Counted from the stretch's first letter, positions 25,172-34,990 are shown. The stretch: 45,482 nucleotides of DNA from Branchiostoma floridae (GCF_000003815.2 NC_049981.1:31074309-31119790); one strand, 5' to 3'. Numbers and translations: made by a program. Notes: a model not told the origin generated them from the letters alone.

Positions 25172-25778
25172 TGTTTTTGGTTTGAAGAAACGGTTATAAC
25201 CAGCTGGAGCCTATCATCTGCTTGGAGGGCAGACTTCCAGGCAGGACAAGTAAAACTAGTTTTTGTCGGAGAGGCGTCGTAAGTATAAGTTTTCTCGTAA
25301 TCATATATGTTTTTCAGTGTCGTGTATAAGTCATTGAAGAAAATAAAAACCACACACTAATTTGTATCTGTGTACTATAGTTAACTTTACGGGATAGACA
25401 GATCATGATTGCAAAGTCAATTGATTGGTTACAGATGGCTTGTATACAATTGTACCAGACCGGCAGCGATCACTGATAGGCCTGGTTCCCACCCGCTGTG
25501 ATTCTGGCCAAAGAAAACAAAACATGTGCACAGCGATTTGAATACAGAGGGAGGGAGCCTTTGGTCAAATGTTCCCTGTCTTCTTACCGTGCCCTACAAG
25601 GCCAGGGCCACTGGCAAAGATTTTGATGCTAGCCTGAATGTGAGACCACCCTTGCGATCTCATTGATATTTATATCAGACCTTCAACATGCTCCTGTTGA
25701 ACTCAGTGAGGTCTGTTATCAGAAATTCTTTGGGGCATGCATGTAGTCAACCCTCTAGCCAGGGGTGCACAGATGGTC

Positions 25779-25888
25779 TCCAAGCAGAGGTTGGTGGGGA
25801 AAATCGTAACCTTTTCCTTTCATCCATTTTTGTTTGTTTGGATGAAAGGAAAAGATCACGATTTCCCCCACCAACCTCTGCTTGGAGA
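25779..25888. mobile_element. Hairpin element of the CTCCAAGCAGA family (left)
   Basis: TCTCCAAGCAGAGGTTGGTG through GGAAAATCGT and CTTTTCCTTTCATCC pairs with GGATGAAAGGAAAAG ... ACCTCTGCTTGGAGA, an arm of about 48 bp with a loop of about 13 nt. Confidence 0.85.
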
Positions 25889-26206
25889 GAACTAAATGTA
25901 GCCTATCAGCTTGGTTAGTTAACTCCAAGCAGATCCTACGTAATCTCGAAGCAGATCCTATGGTGGCATAAGACAGTGCTAAACTCAGGCTAAGTAAGTA
26001 GATGCGGGTGTAGGCTAGCCAATCTGGTTTGGCTAGCGCTTTTGGCACTGGACATAGTCACCGATAGTGAGAACACGTTGCGTCACCCTCAAAAACTACA
26101 ACTATTTTTTGCTAATAGATTTTCATAATCGAACTTAGTTTACACATGTAGGAAATGACAATTTAGATGGTCAATAATTCAGTTTTTCCTTTGGAGGTCC
26201 CTTGCG

Positions 26207-26432
26207 AAGGCTTGCTCCCCCGACGCTCACGACGCTCCTAAAAAATGTTTTTGCGCTGACAGAAATGGCATTTAAAATCTAGCATTGTCTGCCGGTAAAA
26301 TTTATCCCCAATGCTTTCAGGGGGTCCAGATTACAACATTTCCCCGAACCTATCATGCGGCGGCTCGAGCCTTCGATGCTGGGCATTTTTGAGGAGCGTC
26401 GTGAGCACCGGGGGAGCAGCTTGAGCCAGAGA
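26207..26432. repeat. Apex inverted repeat of the giant palindrome
   Basis: CTTGCTCCCCCGACGCTCAC and GACGCTCCTAAAAAATG (about 26210-26247) pair with GCATTTTTGAGGAGCGTCGT and GAGCACCGGGGGAGCAGC (about 26383-26420). They close the 11.6-kb structure with a roughly 135-nt loop. Confidence 0.8.
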
Positions 26433-26667
26433 GAAGCAGAGAGAGGGTCCCAACTCAGCAGCTCCCGTGTGTGTCAATGGCATGGCCTGTGTCTTCTGCG
26501 TGTTTCTTAGTCCCGTAGTTTAAACGTTCCTTGTGCAGCATTCTAAAGAACCTGGGGCCACAACATCGACCCTCTTTCTTACATTACAAGGATCTGCATG
26601 CATATGGAGATTACGTAGGATCTGTTTGGAGTTAACTAACCAAGCTGATAGGCTACATCTACTACTC

Positions 26668-26804
26668 TCCAAGCAGAGGTTGGTGGGGGAAATCGTGATC
26701 TTTTCCTTTCATCCGTTTTTTTTCGACCGGCCATCCTACCAACTATTGAAAAACGGATGAAAGGAAAAGGTCATGATTTTCCCCACCAACCTCTGCTTGG
26801 AGAG
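26668..26804. mobile_element. Hairpin element of the CTCCAAGCAGA family (right)
   Basis: Same design as 25779-25888 but with a longer loop containing CGACCGGCCATCC. The arms begin TCTCCAAGCAGAGGTTGGTG and end CCTCTGCTTGGAGAGT. Confidence 0.85.
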
Positions 26805-27599
26805 TAGGCCTATACAAGTCAACTCTTCAGCTATTAGGGCCAACGTTCCCTTCAGCATCCAATTGTCAGAACTGAAGACCATCTGTGCACCCCTGGCTAG
26901 AGGGTTGACTACATGCCCCCAAAGAATTTCTGATAACAGACCTCACTGAGTTCAACAGGAGCATGTTGAAGGTCTGATATAATATCAATGAGATCGCAAT
27001 GGTGGTCTCACATTCAGGCTAGCATCAAAATCTTTGCCAGTGGCCCTGGCCTTGTAGGGCACGGTAAGAAGACAGGGAACATTTGACCAAAGGCTCCCTC
27101 CCTCTGTATTCAAATCGCTGTGCACATGTTTTGTTTTCTTTGGCCAAAATCACAGCGGGTGGGAACCAGGCTTATCAGTGATCGCTGCCGGTCCTGTACA
27201 AGCCCCAGTGCCATCTGTAACCAATCAATTGACTTTGCAATCATGATCTGTCTATCCCGTAAAAGTTAACTATAGTACACAGATACAAATAAGTGTGTGG
27301 TTTTTATTTTCTTCAATGTCTTATACACGACACTGAAAAACATTCATGATTACGTGAAAACGTATACTTACGACGCCTCTCCGACAAAAGCTAGATTTTA
27401 CTTGTCCTGCCTGGAAGTCTGCCCTCCAAGCAGATGTTAGGCTCCGGCTGGTTATAACCGTTTCTTCAAACAGCAAAAAACAAACAAAAAGAAATTATTG
27501 CTAAATGGACAGCCACACGACAAAAACGCCTTAAAAACACAACAAGTGACTAATTAGAGCTTGCAGTTTATATTCTACAAATCAAGCCTAGTCCTCATC

Positions 27600-27885
27600 T
27601 TCTAGAAATAATAATCATCTGGTGTATTTTGCCAGCCAGTAGGTACCCAGTATGAGTAATGAGGCTGTTTAACGTGGTCGAGGCACCTCCTCGAGCACGG
27701 GACCCCCGTTTTACGTCCCTCCCGGAAGACGATTTCGTGGAAACTTCGTGAGGCTACAGCAATCCGGACGTCCTTGGTTGGTCCCCCATCCAAGCACTGT
27801 CCGGACCGTCGCGTTGCTTAACTTCCGAGATCGAGGGATCGGGTGACCAACGCGCCACAAATGTAGGGTGGTCGTCATGCACGTG
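27600..27885 (-). repeat. 5S rRNA-derived SINE (SINE3 type)
   Basis: On the minus strand the head reads GACCACCCT ... CGATCTCGGAAGTTAAGCAA ... GTGCTTGGATGGGGGACC (27885 down to 27782). It aligns with the 5S rRNA internal promoter region (GATCTCGGAAGCTAAGC ... TACTTGGATGGGAGACC in animal 5S). It then enters an unrelated body containing GGACGTAAAACGGGGGTCCC and CACGTTAAACAGCCTC. It lies in the right-arm part whose left-arm partner is hidden in the gap. Confidence 0.8.
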
Positions 27886-28049
27886 AAATGACGGCGCTAC
27901 GATTCATTTTGAATCATTTTGAAAGGGGAGACGGAGGGGAAGAGCGAGGGTGGAGTGGGATCAATTAAGAAAATAGCAGGGGTTAGAACCTGTAGCAGTA
28001 ACTCTTGTTATCATAGAGAGTTCATCAGGCAGGTAGGAACATTTGTTCC

Positions 28050-28130
28050 ATTTTAGAACGTGACCCCCATTTTACGTCTCTTCCCGGCCGACGAAAGCAA
28101 TCCCTTGCAACAGACGACAGCAATCCCTTA
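28050..28130 (-). repeat. Second, headless copy of the 5S-SINE body
   Basis: GTGACCCCCATTTTACGTCT followed by CCCGGCCGACGA and AGCAATCCC matches the body of the SINE at 27600-27885 in the same orientation. Confidence 0.6.
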
Positions 28131-28189
28131 CAACATGTCCGAGCCTGCCTGGGGGCCATCCGAGAACGGGCAGCTAGGACAGTTTATTC

Positions 28190-28345
28190 TGTAGCCCAAG
28201 ACAGACAGGCCCGCCGAGCTCCTATTAGCGCCCCGGGGAGTTTAAGCCCATTAGGTCCACCTACCCTCTCAGCGATAACTACTTCGGGCTTAAACTCCAT
28301 CGGAGCGCTATTGTGAGGTCGGCGGGCTGACTGCCTTGGCTCTAC
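28190..28345. mobile_element. GC-rich foldback element
   Basis: GGCCCGCCGAGCTCCTATTA with GCGCCCCGGGGAGTTTAAGC pairs with GGGCTTAAACTCCATCGGAG and GCGCTATTGTGAGGTCGGC. Arms are about 50 bp around a 35-nt loop. Confidence 0.75.
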
Positions 28346-29635
28346 GAACAAAACTCGCTAGCAAAACACGCTAGCTACCCGGTCCTGTCTGGCTCCCAGG
28401 GTAGTCCGAGCCGAGCTGACACTAGGATCCAAGTCAGGCCCACAGATACATGTAGTTGGATCCAGATGGCCAAGCAGCGGGGGTCTTAAACTGCCGAGCC
28501 CAGAGATATGTCAAGTAATGTCAGGCATTGTATTTCTTTTTAATCGCTCACACTTCTTATGTTTTCAAAATGCCTAAAGGCGGTTCACAATTAACTTCAC
28601 TTGCGTCGAAAATGCTGACACGATTCTAGACCACGTGTATAAATAGATGACTTACCTTGCTTGCGAAACTGGGTTCCGTCTGTTCCCATTTACAACACAG
28701 GGGATTGACCTAAAACAGCCGCATACGGATGAATGTTTTGATCAGTGTGAGATAAACAGAGTGACAACTATGTTTCAAAATCTTTAACCTTCTGGGTTGA
28801 ATTGAGAATACCAGCTACTTCTACTATTTGTTAGCCATCTGATTTGATTTATTTATTTAGTAGGAGTGAGGAAGCCATCAGCAGCTGATTATCACCTCAT
28901 TAGACCTATTAGTGAATGTGTGATTTTCGGCACCCCCTGGAGTACAAGAGTGGCCAGCCGTGTCTGGTAGATTCTTGTCTCTAGGAAAACAAACAAGATA
29001 TTTGAGGGGCGGAGCACATATAAGTCTGTGCTCAGCCTTCAGTGTACAGGCACTTATTGTAAGGCAAGTAGTCTGGAAAGATGGAAGGATGCCTACTATT
29101 ACGAATTTCTACGAAAAAACAAACAAACATCATGGCTCATTCAAACTATTTTCCAAACTCTTTTAACGACTATTACGAGAAAAACATTATTCTTTGTAGT
29201 AACTATGAGATATTTGAAATCAATCTTTTAAATGCAATTTTAAAATTTTTTACAGGTCTATATTATTTTTAAAGGCTTTGGGCTATAAGATGATAAAGAA
29301 AAAGAACGTTATTTTGAAAGCCCTAAGGAAATCGGTGACTTCTTTGTTTAGTTCTTTTCAAGAAAATTTCGAAATTTTTTGTGCTGTTCAATCTTAATCC
29401 AATTCTATTTTTTTAAATATTATTTTAGAAACACCTTTGGCTATAAGAAGTTTTTAAAGAAAAAATAAACGTTATTTGGAAAGCCCTAAGGAAATTGGAG
29501 ACTTCGTTGTTTAATTCTTTAGAAGAAAATTTCGAAATTTTTTGTGCTTGGTAAATTCTAACAAACTAGCAATGTGACGGAAATTGGTATCTTCTATGAG
29601 GTCTTTCGTCAGGAGGCACACCGCACGGCCATGTA

Positions 29636-29841
29636 CATGTACTCTCCAAGCAGAGGTTAGGCTCCTGTTGCTTTTTTAACGTTTTTTTAGTCGTTTTTAT
29701 CGGGCTTTCTATTTCTTTTTTATATCTTGGTGTGTTTGGCTGGCGTACTTCAAGAAAAATGACAAAATAGAAAGCCCGATAATAAAACGACTAAAAAAAC
29801 GTTAAAAAACCGCCGGAGCCTAACCTATGCTTGGAGAGTAA
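29636..29841. mobile_element. Complete CTCCAAGCAGA-family foldback insertion, with empty site available
   Basis: The ends are TACTCTCCAAGCAGAGGTTA and its counterpart CCTATGCTTGGAGAGTA, with internal arms containing TAACGTTTTTTTAGTCG and GGGCTTTCTATTT. The flanks are ACGGCCATG on both sides (about 29624 and 29842). The homologous position in the left arm (near 24165-24180) has a single CGGCATG with no insert, so this is an insertion with an 8-9 bp target duplication made after the arms formed. Confidence 0.85.
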
Positions 29842-30490
29842 CGGCCATGCACAGTGTTATTTTGTTAAGTTCCAAGATTTAGCTAGCCCCTAGCAACACT
29901 GGTGTTCAGACATTGCTTTGTTTTCCTGAAATAACCCCATTTTTTTATATTCTTGAATCGCCTTTGGCTTTAAGTAGTTTGTAAAGAAAAAATGAACGTT
30001 ATTTGGAACGTTATTTGGAAATTCAAGTTTCAACTTCGTTTGTCATTTCGTGGCGTGCTTACTTCACATACAGCTTACTTTGATAAGGCGTTTCTGACAA
30101 CGTGTTGAACAAGCTGGGTGGCTATTTTGAAACTGACGTGTCTTGTACATCTGCATTTGACTGGAGTCTTCAACTGTATTTGTCACTCTGGAGTCTTCAA
30201 CTCTATTTGTCTCTTTGTTTTAAATAATCAAGGAAGCAATCAGTCATTTTTGTCTCATTTTCAATTTATTCATTGACCTACGGAACATCACGTACAGGTA
30301 ACTTACCTTTGCTGTGAATTGTTGATAATAGGCAGCTGGTGATAGGCTTGGCATTTTTCGAGTTCCTCACATGCATGTGACAGACTAAAGAACCTTTGTA
30401 GATAAACTGCTGCAACTGCAACTGAATTTCTGTTAGTAGTTATGATGGTCTGCATTAGAAGCGTAGGTGTAGCAAGTGCGGTTATGGTAA

Positions 30491-30565
30491 GGCCACACCA
30501 ATTTAATTTCTTGGTTCACGGATTTTTTCATGAAAAATATGGAACGTCTGACAGGGCGAAAAAAA
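30491..30565 (+). mobile_element. One-ended copy of the GGCCACACC MITE
   Basis: It matches the first roughly 55 bp of the element at 7252-7614 and then breaks off at GGGCGAAA. The left arm at the equivalent point (23350-23590) has different sequence, so the arms differ here by a replacement. Confidence 0.75.
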
Positions 30566-30574
30566 AGTAGTGTG

Positions 30575-32020
30575 CGAGGTGCATGTCTGAAGTCGGGGGA
30601 CCGTCCCGCATGCAGTAAAGTTGGTTCTGGGGAAATCGGACATTCTTTTGCGAAATGTGTATTTTTGGTAAAAAATGCTCTTTTTGGCTCAGGTGAGCAA
30701 ATCAACATTTTTCGACAAGTAAGGTGCATGTCTGATGTCGGGGGACCGTTCCGCATGCAATGAAGTTGGTTCCGGGGAAATCAGACATTTTTTTGCGAAA
30801 ACAGTATTTTTTGTAAAAAATGCTCTTTTTGGCTCAGGTGAGCAAATTAACATTTTTCGACAAGCGAGATGCATTTTTGATGTCGGGGGACCGTCCCGCA
30901 TGCAATGAAGTTGGTTCTGGGGAAATCGGACATTCTTTTACAAAAGGTGTATTTTTGGTAAAAAATGCTCTTTTTGGCTCAGGTGAGCAAATCAACATTT
31001 TTCGACAAGTACCGTGCATGTCTGATGTCGGGGGACCGTCCCGCATGCAATGAAGTTGGTTCAAGGGAAATCAGACATTTTTTTGCGAAAACAGTATTTT
31101 TTGCGAAAAATGCTCTTTTTGGCTCAGGTGAGCAAATTAACAATTTTCAACAAGCGAGGTGCATGTCTGATGTCGGGGGACCGTCCCGCATGCAATGAAG
31201 TTAGTTCTGGGGAAATCAGACATTCTTTTGCGAAATGTGCATTTTTGGTAAAAAATGCTCTTTTTGGCTCAGGCGAGTAATTTAACATTTTTCGACAAGC
31301 GAGGTGCATGTCTGATGTCGAGGGACCTTTCCGCATGCAATAAAGTTGGTTCTGGGGAAATCGGACATTCTTTTACGAAATGTGTATTTTTGGTAAAAAA
31401 AGTGCTCTTTTTGGCTCAGGTGAGCAAATTAACATTTTTCGACAAGTAAGATGCATGTCTGATGTCGGGGGACCGTCCCGCATGCAATGAAGTTGGTTCA
31501 AGGGAAATCGGACATTTTTTTGCGAAAACAGTATTTTTGGTAAAAAATGCTCTTTTTGGCTCAGGTGAGCAAATTAACAATTTTCAACAAGCGAGATGCA
31601 TGTCTGATGTTGGGGGACCGTCCCGCATGCAATGAAGTTGGTTCTGGGGAAATCGGACATTCTTTTGCGAAATGTGTATTTTTGGTAAAAAGTGCTCTTT
31701 TTGGCTCAGGCGAGCAAATTAACATTTTTCGACAAGCGAGATGCATGTCTGATGTCGAGGGACCTTTCCGCATGCAATAAAGTTGGTTCTGGGGAAATAG
31801 GACATTCTTTTACAAAAGGTGTATTTTTGGTAAAAAATGCTCTTTTTGGCTCAGGTGAGCAAATCAACATTTTTCGACAAGTAAGGTGCATGTCTGATGT
31901 CTGGGGACCGTTCCGCGTGCAATGAAGTTGGTTCCAGGGAAATCGAACATTTTTTTACAGGAACAGTGTTTTTTTGCGAAAAATGCTCTTTTTGGCTCAG
32001 GCGAGTTAATTAACATTTTT
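30575..32020 (+). repeat. 145-bp tandem array with higher-order structure, right arm (10 copies)
   Basis: The word CCGCATGCAATGAAGTTGGT or a near variant starts at about 30608, 30751, 30897, 31041, 31187, 31331, 31478, 31623, 31768 and 31913. Spacing is 143-147 bp. Units fall into subtypes by the segment after GACATT. Overlapping 60-77 codon frames on both strands are by-products of the repeat. Confidence 0.92.
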
Positions 32021-32817
32021 CTTGATTTATGCACTGTTTACTGTTCACTTACCTGTTGCACACATCGGGTTGCAATTTTGAAATTGACGTTTGAAGTGAA
32101 GCGTTGGCCAGCATTGTGTTCGGTGCCTTTAGCTGTTGTCACTTACTTTCAGATCAGTCATTTTTCAACTCATACTTGTTTAATTGTAAAATTGACCTAA
32201 CGATCTTAGCTTTGTTGTGTATTGTTGAAAAGGTAACTTAAACTTATCATTGTCCAAGTTCCTTACATGACAGTTTATATTGTGAATCATAAACTGTTGT
32301 TTGCAGGTGTATAGCGTCCTCAGGCTCTATATAGTAAAATTGGCATGCGGCCTAAAGCGTAGGTCTTCATTTGTTAAAATTTGGTGTCTTCAACTTTTAT
32401 TTGATGCTTCATTTTGATCATTCATGCATTTGTTCATCACATAAAGCATCTGATAGCAAGGTAAGAGCCAATATAGCTGACAGGAAACAAAGGCCATAAA
32501 GGCCATAGGTATGCAAGGTAACATTTACTCAAATAGCTTGATAATATATAGAAACGGCCAGTCGCTTTAGACAATATCTGTTGTCTTTCTTCAGTGACAT
32601 GACAAACATCTGGTTTTACCACCTCATAAGCCCAAAGTCTGAATTGATATGTTGATGAGGTGAAGATAATTTTCAGATGATTCAATAGGTTGTATCCTGT
32701 GATGGCATATACTATAAAGGTTATGTTGTCTTGAGAGTTGTCTAGCATGCAGTAACGAAGTGCATAGCTCATTTGAAATCCTTGTTCAACTCTAACTAAA
32801 ATATTTTAACTTGTATT

Positions 32818-32995
32818 AGTTATCGAAAATTTCGAAATTTTTCTAGTAGGTGCAAGAAAATATCGAAATTTTTCTAGTAGGTACAGGAACATTTCGAAAG
32901 TTTTCAAGAGAATTTCGAAATTTTCCCGGAAAATTTTGAAATTTTCCTCCAAAATTTCAAAATTTTTCCAAAATTTCGAAATTAATTTCGAAATT
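32818..32995 (-). repeat. TTTCGAAA-rich subterminal tract, right arm
   Basis: Mirror of 21716-21890 with a few base changes. It lies about 170 bp inside the right end of the element. Confidence 0.85.
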
Positions 32996-33203
32996 TTTAA
33001 GTTTTTAATGAAGCATGACGACTCTCACTGGGGGGTATTATGATGCATCATGTAACATAGAACCTTCCCACAAAATATCTGACACATAGGTATAACAGTT
33101 AAAGGTCGAGAAGCATTTGTCCAAAGTACTCTGCTAAATCCAATAATAATCTGCTGACTGTTGTAGACAATTTTAGTTTGCAGTTTTTGCCTGCGATGCG
33201 TAC

Positions 33204-33276
33204 CTTTAAATCCCTGTGCACAATGTCGTTCTGGTGGCAATGTAGAACGGCCTCTAGAATCTGCTGAATACAGTGG
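33204..33276 (-). CDS. CAMK2: CaMKII exon 6: helix alphaE and catalytic loop HRDLK
   Basis: This 73-bp exon encodes [20 protein letters not shown] followed by RDLK. The first base completes Ser from exon 5, and the last codon (Lys137 equivalent) is complete. HRDLK is the catalytic loop: Asp135 is the catalytic base and Lys137 contacts the gamma phosphate. The acceptor is CCCATACAG and the donor is GTACGCAT, weaker than the GTAAGT donors of neighbouring exons. The end of the 11.6-kb palindromic element lies only 41 bp into the following intron. This raises the question of whether splicing of this exon is affected. Confidence 0.96.
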
Positions 33277-33408
33277 CTGTATGGGCAACAGTGAAACATC
33301 ACAATTAGAGAAACAGTCATCTCTCTGATAGCTCTGTGTCTGGTCCACAAAGCCTGTCACACATTCATTTTTTTTTCATACATGAAACAAAAAAACAAAA
33401 AGTCTCAC
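33277..33408 (-). other. CAMK2 intron 5 (132 bp)
   Basis: A short intron with no repeats. On the minus strand it has a GTGAGACT donor and a CCCATACAG acceptor. Confidence 0.95.
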
Positions 33409-33474
33409 CTGGCATCAGCCTCGCTGTAGTACTCTCTAGCAACTATATCTTCAAACAGTTCCCCACCGGTAACC
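33409..33474 (-). CDS. CAMK2: CaMKII exon 5: hinge and helix alphaD
   Basis: This 66-bp exon encodes [21 protein letters not shown], identical as far as I recall to the vertebrate segment. It covers the hinge after the gatekeeper strand, the GGELF motif of helix alphaD and the start of alphaE. The first base completes the Leu codon begun in exon 4, and the exon ends with AG of a Ser codon. The acceptor is TGTGTTGCAG-like (minus strand CCTGTGTTGCAG) and the donor is GTGAGACT. Only 132 bp of intron separate it from exon 6, the shortest intron in the window. Confidence 0.96.
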
Positions 33475-33904
33475 CTGCAACACAGGGGAAGAACAAAATA
33501 TGTATGAACTGATTGTCTGTGAAAACTTGCGGATGGGCGATACTCAAAGCAATGGTCCATTCCGCTACAAAGGATTCTGTTTGGTGGAGTATCCTGCCTT
33601 CATGTAGACAATGCTAACTGCCTCTATTGATATAACATATCTTACAACATATCTTGCTGCAAGCATTCAATTTTTTACTTCACATTCAACAAGTTACATA
33701 GGCAGACCAACTGTTTCGAGACATTTAAAAATAAAATTTTAATTTAGACTTAAGAGTTAAATTTCAAAACCAGTGGGCTAGGAGGAAATCATGGATCAGA
33801 GTATATTCACTGTGTTAAACTGTGAGCACCAAGGTACGGACTTCCCTCTTTCCCCTCTTAGTATACCATAGTTCAGCATTACATTTCTAAATCAAATCAA
33901 TAAA

Positions 33905-34236
33905 TGAAAAGAATAAGGTGGTTCAACAACAATTTTTGCAGGATCAAGAGATTGCTGTCGTCCATAAAATCGACACAGTTTGGCCCGACATTTTCTCATG
34001 ACTTAATCTACAATGCAGACTTCACGACTGGTTGTGCATTAGTGTAAGCCGATTGACATACCGGTAGTCGGATTATGGGTGAACTTTTGCACCTATTGAC
34101 AGTATAAAAACTATGTGTTACAATGATAAATGAATAAAACAAAAAGAATTGGGTGGTTCGACAACAATTTTTGCAGGAACAAGTGATTGCTGCCGTCCAT
34201 AAAATCAAGACAGTTTGGCCCAACATTTTTTCGACT
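33905..34236. repeat. Local direct duplication, about 97-bp unit
   Basis: GTTCAACAACAATTTTTGCA ... AGTTTGGCCCGACATTTTCT at 33905-34002 recurs at 34137-34236 with about 90 percent identity, offset 232 bp. Confidence 0.85.
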
Positions 34237-34744
34237 TTCATAATTCTGACGCAACCCTAACACTGTCACATTACAAAATGGTGTGGTGGCTTTGTTATTG
34301 TGGTTTTCATGGACTCTCTCCACTGCAAATCATGACAGTGAATATGTGTTTTAGTGATAGACTTCAACATAGGATAGGAGTGGAAATGGGAAAAAGAAGT
34401 ATGCATATGGAGCACAGTTTTCTGCAAAATAAATGACTTTACAGCATCACACTCACACCCTACAACCCTAACGTCCCTGGAAGGCCCTTCAGCACCAAGG
34501 ACAGTTCACCTTCATATGCTGCCACAGGCCTTAGAGGCCAACAACAGCAGTGGACTGACAGACACTCCTGAAGAGTGACTGTGACGGAAAAAAATCTCTC
34601 TTCTAAGCAAGTGATGCAATAGCCAAGTAAGTGGAGTATTAATTTCATATATTTGTGATACTTATTGATTTTAACTTATTTTTCTATTTATTTAGTTTTA
34701 CCACATTTGTAGAAGTATTGACACAACAGACTATCACCTTTTCA

Positions 34745-34990
34745 AGATGTCAACCCGGGAAGGACCCCTACTCTTTTCAATAGGTTCTTTAGCATGCTTG
34801 ACTCTCCCCAAACACAGGACCGCCATTCAACGTCCTATCCAAGAGACATCCATAACCAAAGCTAGGTACTCATTTACACCTGAGTGAAGTCAAGAAAGTC
34901 GTGTAAAGTGCCTTTCCCAAGGGCACATCAGTGTTTGAACCGGGGACTTCTTGGGTTTGGGCCAAACACCTTACCGATTGTGCCACACGA
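34745..34990 (-). repeat. tRNA-derived SINE
   Basis: The minus strand starts TGGCACAATCGGTAAG, a perfect A-box (TRGYNNARNNGG, 34971-34985), then CCGGTTCAAACAC (B-box, about 34930-34943). The body includes CCTTGGGAAAGGCACTTTAC. It is the best-preserved SINE promoter in the window and the same family as 680-905. Confidence 0.85.

Larger units (their letters stand above)
21546..33162. mobile_element. Giant palindromic (foldback) element, about 11.6 kb
   Basis: The left end AACAGTCAGCAGATTATTAT is the exact reverse complement of the right end at 33143-33162. The outer 190 bp of the arms differ at about one site. A 336-bp stretch (21936-22271 versus 32437-32772) differs at 4 sites. GTAG lies on both sides (21542-21545, 33163-33166), a possible 4-bp target duplication. 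Arm pairing in order (left/right): 21900-22700/32025-32815; 22940-23370/30575-32020; 23590-24060/30030-30490; 24060-24800/29290-29930; 24800-25071/29014-29290; gap/27485-29010; 25172-25960/26595-27480. No transposase, reverse transcriptase or other enzyme motif is seen. It looks like a non-autonomous foldback transposon with nested insertions; segmental inverted duplication is the alternative. Confidence 0.85.
17991..33203 (-). other. CAMK2 intron 6 (15.2 kb)
   Basis: Its first 41 bp after exon 6 (33163-33203) are followed by the giant palindromic element 21546-33162. The remainder (17991-21545) carries tandem arrays at 18160-18620 and 18800-19520, an inverted-repeat element at 20098-20440 and a foldback at 20978-21168. 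The stretch 20450-20970 shows nothing recognisable apart from many ACATGTA words. Confidence 0.85.

Noticed and set aside
27782-27885. A genuine 5S rRNA gene
   Set aside because: The match fades after the internal control region and runs into a SINE body, with no terminator T-run at the expected place.
30433-31925. Many 60-107 codon open frames on both strands
   Set aside because: They are readings of the 145-bp tandem repeat in shifting frames. 145 is not a multiple of 3, so no long repeat protein is possible.
30575-32020. A CRISPR-like regularly spaced repeat
   Set aside because: The units are 145-bp direct tandem copies without unique spacers, and the genome is animal.
21546-33162. Assembly artefact producing the inverted repeat
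   Set aside because: The arms differ by base changes, an inserted element with target duplication, and different array copy numbers, so they are not the same reads laid twice. Long reads would still be needed to be certain.
21546-33162. A Maverick/Polinton or ProtoRAG-type element
   Set aside because: Neither the expected enzyme genes nor the known end motifs (AG-type or CAC-type termini) are present.
33025-33360. 111-codon minus-strand frame over exon 6
   Set aside because: Wrong frame over exon 6 plus intron and transposon end. The correct exon frame gives HRDLK.
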